This document shows, piece by piece, positions 1 to 6,587 of a DNA stretch of 11,336 nt. A model generated the notes under the pieces. That model was not told where the DNA came from, did no database searches, and saw only the letters and a program-made list of their open reading frames with translations. Where the stretch lies: NCBI GenBank assembly GCA_024409025.1, contig JAKSUM010000015.1:1-11336 (forward strand), given 5' to 3'. The position numbers and the translations under genes are program-made. Source of the stretch: a bacterium (GTDB taxonomy: Bacteria; Vulcanimicrobiota; CADAWZ01). How positions within the stretch are numbered: the first letter of the stretch is position 1; every line of letters starts with the position of its first letter.

Positions 1-659
1 AGCACATCCTCTCCATCAACGTCTCGAACAGCCGCCTCGGCAAGCCCGGCCTCGTCATGGAAACGGACATAGAGCTTTAGAAGCTCCTTTATCGGATCCT
101 TTTCTATAACGTCCCTGTCTCCCCAATTCTTATACGCATATATCAGCTTGCCGAATTGTGTTCCCCAGTCGCCAAGATGATTATCGCCTATAACCTCATA
201 GCCGGCAAATCTCAAAATAGCGCACACAGACGCACCTATATTTGTGGATCTCAGATGTCCTATTGAAAAAGGCTTCGCTATATTTGGGCTGGAGTAATCA
301 ATAACAGCCTTCCTGCCTTCGCCGACTGAGGAAGTGCCGTACTCAGACCCCTCTTTGAGGAAGTCAGACATGACCCTGGCATTGAAAGCCTTTCTGTTTA
401 TAAAGAAATTAAGATATCCTCCGACATTCTCCGCCCTTTCGATAAGAGGAGTTGAGAACTCTGCCTTTTCAGCAATTTCCTTTGCGATTACTGCAGGATT
501 CTTCCTTAATGACTTCGCAAGAGCAAAACAGGGAACAGCTATGTCTCCCTTGGGATCTCCGGGATTAAACTTGACTTCAGATGACAGATCCTGTCCTGTT
601 GCTTCCTTAACAATTCGGCATGCCTCATTAAGAACTGCCGATGCCGCATATTCATGCAT
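1..659 (-). CDS. argS: Arginyl-tRNA synthetase, N-terminal part (cut by window edge)
   Basis: Cytoplasmic class I synthetase that charges tRNA-Arg with arginine. The visible 219 codons begin MHEYAASAVLNEA and hold the ArgRS-specific N-terminal tRNA-binding domain (about residues 1-110), then the start of the catalytic Rossmann fold. The signature DYSSPNIAKPF leads into SIGHLRST (the HIGH motif, S132-I-G-H135), followed by GDNHLGDWGTQFGKLIYAY, which is diagnostic for ArgRS. The first His of HIGH is Ser here. The KMSKS and anticodon-binding regions lie beyond the window. The start at 659 is the first ATG in frame and has AAGGACGG about 10 nt upstream. The gene lies 108 bp downstream of the same-strand flavoprotein, so it could be co-transcribed or have its own weak promoter in that gap. 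The identity is very secure. Confidence 0.96.
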   Translation of the reverse strand, partial: MHEYAASAVLNEACRIVKEATGQDLSSEVKFNPGDPKGDIAVPCFALAKSLRKNPAVIAKEIAEKAEFSTPLIERAENVGGYLNFFINRKAFNARVMSDFLKEGSEYGTSSVGEGRKAVIDYSSPNIAKPFSIGHLRSTNIGASVCAILRFAGYEVIGDNHLGDWGTQFGKLIYAYKNWGDRDVIEKDPIKELLKLYVRFHDEAGLAEAAVRDVDGEDV

Positions 660-767
660 AGCTCTTTAACCGTCCTTCTTCTATTAATTAAGTATTCTAT
701 ATTAACCTTTCATCACTAAAGTGACGAGTGTTCCTGGCTCATTTCATAATATACAATATGGCAGGTA
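660..767. other. Intergenic gap between flavoprotein and argS
   Basis: This AT-rich 108-bp spacer separates two minus-strand genes. It contains a short inverted repeat, TCACT-AA-AGTGA, at 713-724. On the minus strand a TATAGAAT stretch near 697-704 could be a -10 element, but no good -35 sits at the right distance. No terminator with a U-tract is visible, so transcription from the flavoprotein gene may continue into argS. Confidence 0.4.
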
Positions 768-1985
768 TCAGCCTTTAACCGCACAGCTTCCAGCAATAAA
801 TCCGCTGGCCCACGCCCAATGAAGATTGTATCCTCCGCATATGCCATCGACATCGGCAATCTCTCCTGTTATGAACAGCCCCTTATTCTTTCTTGATTCC
901 ATTGTCGACGGCTCAATCTCATTAAGGGCAATTCCGCCTGCAGTCGCCTGAGAATTGCCAAACGGCATAACTCCCTGAATATTGAACCTCCATCCCTTCA
1001 TAATCCTTGCAATAGAGCCTATTGTCTCGTCGGACAAATCGCAAATTCTGCCGGCAAGGGACGCCCCAGCCCTTTTCATTAATGCAAGGGATAACTTTTT
1101 GTTTATGAGTCCGACCAGAAAAAGCTCTGCCGAAAGCTCTTTCAGGGAAGCCCTCCTGTGCCTGAGCATTTCATAAAGGCCGACATACTCCAAATCAGGG
1201 AGAAGATCAAACGACATGAAAGCCTCTCCTCTCCTTTGTTTAGCAAAAAATCCGCTGGCATGTCTCGAAAGATGCATAACCGGCGGGCCCGAAAGCCCAT
1301 ATTCAGTAAAAAGAATCTCTCCGGTCTTGCTCTCAATCTCTTTCGAATTAATATATATGGAAGCCCTGCCCTCAAATTTTATGCCATGAAGAGGCCTTGC
1401 ATCTTCAGACTTTAACTGGACTATTGAAGGAAAAAGAGGTGTTATTGAATGTCCAACAGATTCTGCCAGAGAATAGCCGGAACGGCTTCCGCCTCCGCTT
1501 GCAGAGCCGGCAGAAAGAATTATCCTGTCACATGCCACCGTTCCCTTATCGGAAACAGCTAAAAAAGATTTGCCATGCCTTTTAAACGAATTTATGCCAA
1601 AAGACGCCCTTTCCTCGATGCCAAGCCTTGCAGCTTCCGCCCTCAGCATGTCTACAACGGAAGATGCCTGCCTGCTCATCGGATAAGCCCTGCCTTCATC
1701 CTCAATTTCAACAGGTATTCCAATAGAAAGAAAAAACCTTTCGGCATCACTGAATCCGAAACGCTTAAGAGCCTGCCTTACAAAAGAAGCCGCATTTCTG
1801 TTATATGATTCGGGAGAAACAAGCCTGTTCGTTATATTGCAGCGGCCGTTTCCCGTAGCCAGAGCCTTTTTAAGAACCCGATCATTTTTTTCCGCAATAA
1901 TTACGGACGCCCCAGGGCTCAGCCTCTTAGCCGTTATGGCAGCCATAAATCCTGACGCCCCTCCGCCGATAACAAGAATCCTCAT
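768..1985 (-). CDS. HI0933/BaiN/YhiN-family FAD-dependent oxidoreductase
   Basis: This is a 405-residue flavoprotein of the HI0933-like (YhiN, BaiN) family. Members bind FAD and probably act as NAD(P)H-dependent reductases; one relative, BaiN, is tied to bile-acid metabolism, but the substrate here cannot be read from sequence. Seen directly: the N-terminal dinucleotide-binding motif IGGGASG (residues 6-12) with E32 at the end of beta-2 for ribose binding, the family signature ATGNGRCNITN (43-53), and the C-terminal block TGEIADVDGICGGYNLHWAW (373-392), which completes the FAD site. Length is normal for the family. An upstream extension to 2066 is open, but it is hydrophobic and unlike the family. 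The ATG at 1985 starts exactly at the Rossmann strand and has GAGG nine nucleotides upstream. No signal peptide, so cytoplasmic. It is divergent from ftsK. Confidence 0.93.
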   Translation of the reverse strand: MRILVIGGGASGFMAAITAKRLSPGASVIIAEKNDRVLKKALATGNGRCNITNRLVSPESYNRNAASFVRQALKRFGFSDAERFFLSIGIPVEIEDEGRAYPMSRQASSVVDMLRAEAARLGIEERASFGINSFKRHGKSFLAVSDKGTVACDRIILSAGSASGGGSRSGYSLAESVGHSITPLFPSIVQLKSEDARPLHGIKFEGRASIYINSKEIESKTGEILFTEYGLSGPPVMHLSRHASGFFAKQRRGEAFMSFDLLPDLEYVGLYEMLRHRRASLKELSAELFLVGLINKKLSLALMKRAGASLAGRICDLSDETIGSIARIMKGWRFNIQGVMPFGNSQATAGGIALNEIEPSTMESRKNKGLFITGEIADVDGICGGYNLHWAWASGFIAGSCAVKG

Positions 1986-2000
1986 AAATACAAACCTCGC

Positions 2001-2026
2001 TAAATTTATATTATATATTAAATTTA
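2001..2026. repeat. AT-rich inverted repeat over the divergent promoter
   Basis: Two copies of the self-palindromic octamer TAAATTTA (2001-2008 and 2019-2026) are centred 18 bp apart. They flank the -10 element of the minus-strand promoter. The arrangement could be an operator for a dimeric regulator, but in such AT-rich DNA it may also be chance or simple DNA-melting sequence. Confidence 0.4.
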
Positions 2027-2039
2027 AAGAAAAATGCAA
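2003..2039 (-). promoter_or_regulatory. Minus-strand promoter of the flavoprotein gene
   Basis: On the minus strand, TTGCAT (plus positions 2034-2039) is followed after 18 bp by a perfect TATAAT (plus 2010-2015). Transcription would start near 2003, giving a leader of about 18 nt that contains the GAGG ribosome binding site before the ATG at 1985. This is the best sigma-70-type promoter in the window. Confidence 0.65.
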
Positions 2040-2049
2040 GAGCAGAAAC

Positions 2050-2089
2050 AAAAGACCAAAAGGCATATCATAATAATAAAGGTCTTTTT
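2050..2089 (+). terminator. Terminator-like hairpin in the ftsK leader (possible attenuator)
   Basis: AAAAGACC (2050-2057) and GGTCTTTT (2081-2088) form a perfect 8-bp stem around a 23-nt loop, followed by a short T-run. The structure sits on the ftsK strand 80 bp before its start. A terminator here has no upstream plus-strand gene to end, so it would act as an attenuator, or it may be fortuitous. The stem is short and the loop long, hence modest confidence. Confidence 0.35.
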
Positions 2090-2151
2090 AGAACATTCAA
2101 CGAAAATAATCAGATTCAAGCATAAAAAAACAGTGATTAAGGAAAAGGCCA

Positions 2152-2172
2152 ATGAGCCTCTGCATTTTATGA
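2152..2172 (+). CDS. Six-codon leader mini-ORF overlapping the ftsK start
   Basis: ATG AGC CTC TGC ATT TTA TGA encodes MSLCIL. It is preceded by AAGGA with an 8-nt spacer, a better ribosome binding site than that of ftsK itself. Its TGA stop overlaps the proposed ftsK ATG as ATGA (2169-2172), the classic geometry of translational coupling. The coding of a peptide is inference; what is seen is the strong site, the short frame and the overlap. Confidence 0.4.
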   Translation: MSLCIL

Positions 2173-4781
2173 AAACACCAAACGGAAAGAAAAAGAAAGC
2201 GTCAAAATCAGAAAATCCTCCAAGAAAAGAACACATGGAGTCCGAAAATGAAGAGCCCATGTTCAACCCTGAAGTACTAAGGGAGGCAAGGGCGGCTCTT
2301 CTGATTTTATGCGGCCTTTTTCTTATGTTCGCAATAACAAATCCGGATTTGTCAGGGAGCATAGGGAAAGCAATAGGAACATTCTTAAACGCCCTTACGG
2401 GCTGGGCTTCGTTTATGTTCCCATTTATGCTCGTAATTGCCGGATGTCATACCATAAAAAAATTTCCTAAAAAAATCATATTGTTTTATCCTGCAGTGAC
2501 AATAGCCCTTATCTGGATAATAGAGATAGCAAGAGCAGCCCTGTTTCCAAATGCATTCGGACAGCCCGGAGCAGCGGGAAGCTTTATAGCAGAGATTGTC
2601 ACGTCAGCAGTAGGCCCGTTCGGAGCTGGAGGGCTGCTTCTGATAGCGGCCTCAGGATGCTTTCTCCTGTTCTCAGGAAAAACAGCCGGAGACGTAGCTT
2701 CCGGAGCATCTGAAAAGCTCAGGCAGGCAGTTGCAAAAACTGAAAGGACAAAGCCTGCAGGGGTTACCCGACCAATTCAGAAAAGGCCCATCATAAAGCC
2801 GGCAGCAATGCGAAACCGTCAATATCCGTTAAAATCCGGAATCAAGCCCGAAACAGATGAAGATCGTGGAGAGGATCTGAGAAGAAACAGATTTCTTTCT
2901 GACGAGCCTATCTCCATAGCGAAATCAAAGCCCGCAGCATCTGCGCATGCTTATGCAGATATAATTCCGGAACGCAAGCCCCTCAAAGCCGTACAAAAGG
3001 CAAATATACCGTCAATGACATACCTGCTTCAGCCGGAACAGGAAGAAGAGCCATCCATGCTCATAATCTCTGGAAACGGCAGCCAGCAGAACGGATATGA
3101 AGACCTTTCCGATCAGGGAAGCCTCGAAATCGAAAGCGGCTTCTCTCCTTCCGCAATTCGGAAGAATACGGAAACAGGCGAGCTTATGTTCATTTCTGAA
3201 GACATTCCGGCAGATGAAGAGGACGAACATCAGGACGATTATGAGGAATTTATTCAGTCGGAGCCCCTGACAGCCAGTCCTATAGGGAAAAGCGGAAAGC
3301 ATCATTTTGATCCGCCGGCCATTCTGCCTCAAATATTCCGGAATGACTTTATTCCAAGAATACCAAGATATCCAAGGCCTTCAATATCGATACTGGCTGA
3401 AAAGGATCCATATAAGGCTCAGACCAAGCCGCCAAGAGATTATTCGGAAGCGCTCATCGAGAAGCTTGAGAGCTTCAATGTTGAAGCAAGCGTGACAGGA
3501 ATAGTCCGAGGTCCCGCAATTACAAGGTACGAGCTGAAGCTTGGAGACAGGATAAAAGTCAGCAAGTTCACATCCCTGCATCAGGATCTTTCAGTGTTCT
3601 TTGCAAACAAGATAAGAATAGAGGCCCCTGTTCCGGGCAAATCCTGCGTTGGCATAGAGGTTCCTAACGAAAGCATTGAGCCTGTATATATCCGAGACGT
3701 TATAGGCTCTGAAGAATTCAAAAAGAAAAACAGAAAGATTCCGATTGCGCTTGGCAAGGACATAAACGGGAACACTGTCGTAGGAGATCTTGCAAAGATG
3801 CCGCATCTCCTCGTAGCGGGTTCCACCGGCTCCGGAAAATCAGTGTGCATGAACTGTATAATTGCAAGCATACTCTTTAAATTCTCGCCGGCAGAAGCTC
3901 AGCTTGTAATGATAGATCCCAAGCAGGTAGAGCTTTCAATGTATGAAGGAATACCTCATCTGATTGACATAAAGGCAACTCCGGACAGCAGAATAATAAC
4001 AGATCCAAAGATAGCCTCGGCCGTACTGACCCAGATGACCGAAATTATGGATGCCAGATACAAAGAGCTAAAAAGGATGAAGACGAAAAATATTTTTGAG
4101 TACAATGAGAAAAGCGAAAATCCAATGCCATATCTCATTATACTTATAGATGAATTTTTCGATCTCATGATGGTTTCCGGAGGGGCTATAGAGGCGCCAA
4201 TATGCAGGCTGACCCAGCTTGGAAGAGCTGCCGGAATCCATCTTGTCATTGCCACGCAGAGACCTACAGTAAACTGCATAACCGGAACAATCAAAGTAAA
4301 CGTTCCGTCAAGAATCGCATTTGCCGTTACAAATGCAATAGATTCAAAGACAATCATAGACAAAGCAGGAGCCGAGAACCTCTTAGGCAAAGGAGACATG
4401 CTTTATCAGCCTGCTGATGCAGGAGAGCCGAGAAGAGTCCAAGGAGCATTTATGAGCACCGAGGAAACAGAAAAGCTCGTCAGCTTCTGGCAGGCCCAGC
4501 CTATCCCTGAAAACATGCTTGCAATAGAGGCAGTGTCTCAGGAAGAACGGGATGATGACTCAGATGAAGGCGATAACGAAAAAGACGAACTATATGACGA
4601 GGCAATAGAGTATATTCTATCATCGCCAAAGAACGCATCCGTATCAAGTCTTCAGCGAAAATTCAGGATAGGATATCCCAGAGCAGGCAAAATAATGGAT
4701 CAGCTTGAAATGCACGGAGTAGTCGGACCTGCAGACGGAAGCAAGCCAAGAAAAATACTTATAGGGCATACCTCTGAATAG
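2169..4781 (+). CDS. ftsK: FtsK/SpoIIIE-family DNA translocase
   Basis: Septum-anchored ATPase that pumps double-stranded DNA to clear or resolve chromosome termini at division. With the start at 2169 it is 870 residues. Four membrane segments lie at about 40-58, 76-95, 103-123 and 147-169. A charged linker (about 170-418) follows, then the alpha domain (from PPRDYSEALIEKLESF, about 419-530). The RecA-like motor has Walker A GSTGSGKS (551-558), VMIDPKQVELSMYEGIPHLI, and Walker B LIILIDEFFDLMM with D661-E662. The C-terminal gamma winged helix (from D806) ends in VVGPADGSKPRKILI and normally reads orienting DNA motifs. The usual RPSVDVITG block reads RPTVNCITG, with Asn at 702. Upstream codons back to 2034 are open but Lys-rich, lack a ribosome site and overlap the divergent promoter, so I chose the ATG coupled to the mini-ORF; later Met codons (2235, 2259) remain possible. 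First gene of a four-gene run. Confidence 0.95.
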   Translation: MKTPNGKKKKASKSENPPRKEHMESENEEPMFNPEVLREARAALLILCGLFLMFAITNPDLSGSIGKAIGTFLNALTGWASFMFPFMLVIAGCHTIKKFPKKIILFYPAVTIALIWIIEIARAALFPNAFGQPGAAGSFIAEIVTSAVGPFGAGGLLLIAASGCFLLFSGKTAGDVASGASEKLRQAVAKTERTKPAGVTRPIQKRPIIKPAAMRNRQYPLKSGIKPETDEDRGEDLRRNRFLSDEPISIAKSKPAASAHAYADIIPERKPLKAVQKANIPSMTYLLQPEQEEEPSMLIISGNGSQQNGYEDLSDQGSLEIESGFSPSAIRKNTETGELMFISEDIPADEEDEHQDDYEEFIQSEPLTASPIGKSGKHHFDPPAILPQIFRNDFIPRIPRYPRPSISILAEKDPYKAQTKPPRDYSEALIEKLESFNVEASVTGIVRGPAITRYELKLGDRIKVSKFTSLHQDLSVFFANKIRIEAPVPGKSCVGIEVPNESIEPVYIRDVIGSEEFKKKNRKIPIALGKDINGNTVVGDLAKMPHLLVAGSTGSGKSVCMNCIIASILFKFSPAEAQLVMIDPKQVELSMYEGIPHLIDIKATPDSRIITDPKIASAVLTQMTEIMDARYKELKRMKTKNIFEYNEKSENPMPYLIILIDEFFDLMMVSGGAIEAPICRLTQLGRAAGIHLVIATQRPTVNCITGTIKVNVPSRIAFAVTNAIDSKTIIDKAGAENLLGKGDMLYQPADAGEPRRVQGAFMSTEETEKLVSFWQAQPIPENMLAIEAVSQEERDDDSDEGDNEKDELYDEAIEYILSSPKNASVSSLQRKFRIGYPRAGKIMDQLEMHGVVGPADGSKPRKILIGHTSE

Positions 4782-4791
4782 TCAAAAAAAC

Positions 4792-4797
4792 AAGGAG
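4792..4797 (+). promoter_or_regulatory. Ribosome binding site of the nucleoside transporter
   Basis: AAGGAG ends 8 nt before the ATG at 4806 and fixes that start. It lies in the 24-bp gap after ftsK, too short for an obvious separate promoter. Confidence 0.7.
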
Positions 4798-4805
4798 CAA
4801 CAATA

Positions 4806-6059
4806 ATGCAGCAGTTCATAAGCTTTATAGGACTGGCGGCCATCATAGGGGCCACGTACCTTATGTCTTCGAACAGAAAAAAAATCAACTGGAAGATGGC
4901 AGGTATATGCATAGGCATTCAGCTTATGTTCGCCTGGCTCGTACTTGGAACAGAAATGGGGAAAACGGCATTTTTAGGCCTTAACAACCTCGTTGCCTCA
5001 ATAATGGGATTCTCAACAGAAGGAGCAAAATTTCTGTTCGGCAATCTGGTAACGGACACAAAATCATTCGGATTCATATTCGCATTCCAGATTCTTCCGA
5101 CCATAATATTCATATCGTCCCTGATGCAGATACTCTATTACTACGGCATAATGCAGAAGGTCATTGAAATTCTGGCTAAAGTAGTAATGAAAGTAATGGG
5201 AACCAGCGGAGCCGAGACCCTTTGCGCATGCGCAAATATATTCATGGGACATACGGAGTCTCCTCTTATGATCAAGCCCTATGTGCCCAACCTAACCCAG
5301 TCGGAGCTCTTTGCTGTTATGACAGGAGGTTTTGCAACTATTTCAGCAGGAAGCTTTGCCGCATATGCCGGCCTCCTAGGCCATGATTTTCCCTCAGCGG
5401 CAGGACATCTTCTGGCGGCATGTCTTATGTCAGCTCCAGCCTCCCTCATGATAGCAAAAATCATAATTCCTGAAACAGAAAAGCCCGAGACTTCGGGAGA
5501 ATCAAAATTAGAGAGCGCAAAAACAGATGAGAACGCAATAGATGCCGCCGCAAACGGAGCCTCAACAGGACTGCAGCTCGCAATAAACTGCGGAGGCATG
5601 CTCATTGCCTTTGTTGCCCTTATAGCCCTGCTGAACGGAGTCCTTGGAGCGATAGGAAGCGGAATTAATGCGGCATTCGGATGCAGCATAGTATTAAATT
5701 TTGAGACAGTATTTGGAACGATATTCTGGCCTGTAAGCTGGCTTCTCGGAATACCGGCAGCAGAATGCACTGCAGCAGGAAACATACTTGCCCAGCAGAT
5801 AGTAATAAATGAGTTTGTATCATATTCGACGCTCTCATCGCTGCTGCATACTCTGTCTCCAAGAACAGTCGTCATACTTATATATGCCGTTTCAGGGTTT
5901 GCAAATATATCATCAATAGCAATACAGATAGCCGGAATAGGCTCGATAGCGCCGGAAAGAAAGAAAGATATAGCAAGGCTCGGCATAAAGGCTGTAGCAG
6001 CAGGAGCCCTTACTAGTTATATGACGGCAGCCATAGCAGGAATAATAACAGCCCAGTAA
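4806..6059 (+). CDS. nupC: NupC-type concentrative nucleoside transporter (CNT family)
   Basis: Inner-membrane symporter that imports nucleosides with Na+ or H+. The 417-residue length and the strongly hydrophobic multi-helix pattern fit bacterial CNTs. Family blocks are clear: GHTESPLMIKPYVPNLTQSE (148-167), corresponding to the canonical GQTEAPL substrate motif; LFAVMTGGFATISAGSFAAY (168-187); INEFVSYSTL (334-343); and SGFANISSIAIQIAGIGS (363-380). By comparison with the Vibrio CNT structure, E151 should contact the nucleobase and E336, N367 and S370 the ribose. The nucleobase-reading Gln of that motif is His149 here, so base preference may differ. A hydrophilic loop (about 222-250) separates the two halves. 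The next gene's ATG overlaps this stop codon (TAATG). The family is secure; the symbol is by family similarity. Confidence 0.93.
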   Translation: MQQFISFIGLAAIIGATYLMSSNRKKINWKMAGICIGIQLMFAWLVLGTEMGKTAFLGLNNLVASIMGFSTEGAKFLFGNLVTDTKSFGFIFAFQILPTIIFISSLMQILYYYGIMQKVIEILAKVVMKVMGTSGAETLCACANIFMGHTESPLMIKPYVPNLTQSELFAVMTGGFATISAGSFAAYAGLLGHDFPSAAGHLLAACLMSAPASLMIAKIIIPETEKPETSGESKLESAKTDENAIDAAANGASTGLQLAINCGGMLIAFVALIALLNGVLGAIGSGINAAFGCSIVLNFETVFGTIFWPVSWLLGIPAAECTAAGNILAQQIVINEFVSYSTLSSLLHTLSPRTVVILIYAVSGFANISSIAIQIAGIGSIAPERKKDIARLGIKAVAAGALTSYMTAAIAGIITAQ

Positions 6060-6580
6060 TGTTAAGAATAATCCTATACGCCTGCATTATTGGGGCTTTT
6101 CTAATATCCGGATGTATTCCAAATAAAAGCCCCATTAAAAAGCAGACTAATCTAAAGCTTACTCAACAGGATATAAAGACCTCGTCTCCGATATCACCAT
6201 GCGAAATAAGCCAAGGAGACTTTTCACTGCCATTTTATCCGAATATCAGCAAAAAATCAGGATTCAAGTGTTCATCATGCCTTCCTGACGGCAGGACCGG
6301 CTTCATAAGCAGAGGGGAATTCACGTCTGCTGACGGCACAGACGATATTGCCGAGTGGTACAAGAGGCTTGGAATGCACATAAAATATATCGATATGCCG
6401 TCATGCAGAAAAATAATAATATCGGATAATGCGGGAATGACCGTTTATCCTGATAAGGACATGAAAACCGGATCGACGCTTGTAATAAGCAGAAATGAAC
6501 AGAAAGCATGCTCAGAGCTTATATACACGGGATTCAGGCTGCCATCCGGCAAAGATCAAGAAGAAAAAGAAAGGCTCTGA
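6059..6580 (+). CDS. Small Cys-rich lipoprotein of unknown function
   Basis: A 173-residue protein with a type II signal peptide: a short basic start (MLR), hydrophobic core and lipobox ISGC with the lipidated cysteine at C19. The mature part has five further cysteines (48, 71, 74, 116, 151), including a CSSC pair, suggesting disulfides or metal outside the cytoplasm. The segment from LPFYPNISKKSGF through GEFTSADGTDDIAEWYKRLGM looks like a compact domain. Its pattern of beta-strand, D-x-x-D, then WYKRLG helix is reminiscent of small secreted domains with a 'T-x-D-x-x-x-V-x-x-F/WY' motif, but I do not recognise the family. The start overlaps the nupC stop by one base (TAATG) and has no good ribosome site of its own, so translation is probably coupled. 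Context gives only a membrane-related setting. Confidence 0.72.
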   Translation: MLRIILYACIIGAFLISGCIPNKSPIKKQTNLKLTQQDIKTSSPISPCEISQGDFSLPFYPNISKKSGFKCSSCLPDGRTGFISRGEFTSADGTDDIAEWYKRLGMHIKYIDMPSCRKIIISDNAGMTVYPDKDMKTGSTLVISRNEQKACSELIYTGFRLPSGKDQEEKERL

Positions 6581-6587
6581 GTAAAAA

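Noticed and set aside
334..669. A 111-codon plus-strand open frame at the left end
   Set aside because: It lies antisense to argS, whose minus-strand translation matches ArgRS signatures through this stretch.
713..724. TCACT-AA-AGTGA considered as a terminator between the flavoprotein and argS
   Set aside because: The stem is only 5 bp, has low GC content and no T-run on either side.
1986..2066. Upstream extension of the flavoprotein to 2066
   Set aside because: It would place the promoter TATAAT inside the coding region, and the FAD-binding strand begins exactly at the ATG at 1985, which has a proper ribosome site.
2034..2168. Open extension of the ftsK frame to an ATG at 2034
   Set aside because: It has no ribosome binding site, overlaps the -35 of the divergent promoter, encodes an atypical Lys/Ile-rich stretch and includes the hairpin. 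The ATG at 2169 is better supported.
3956..4399. A 147-codon minus-strand open frame inside ftsK
   Set aside because: It lies opposite the Walker B region of the ftsK motor domain and has no support of its own.
5279..5986. A 235-codon minus-strand open frame opposite the nucleoside transporter
   Set aside because: It is a codon-bias shadow of a well-supported CNT gene, with low-complexity Ala/Ser/Ile content and no recognisable domain.
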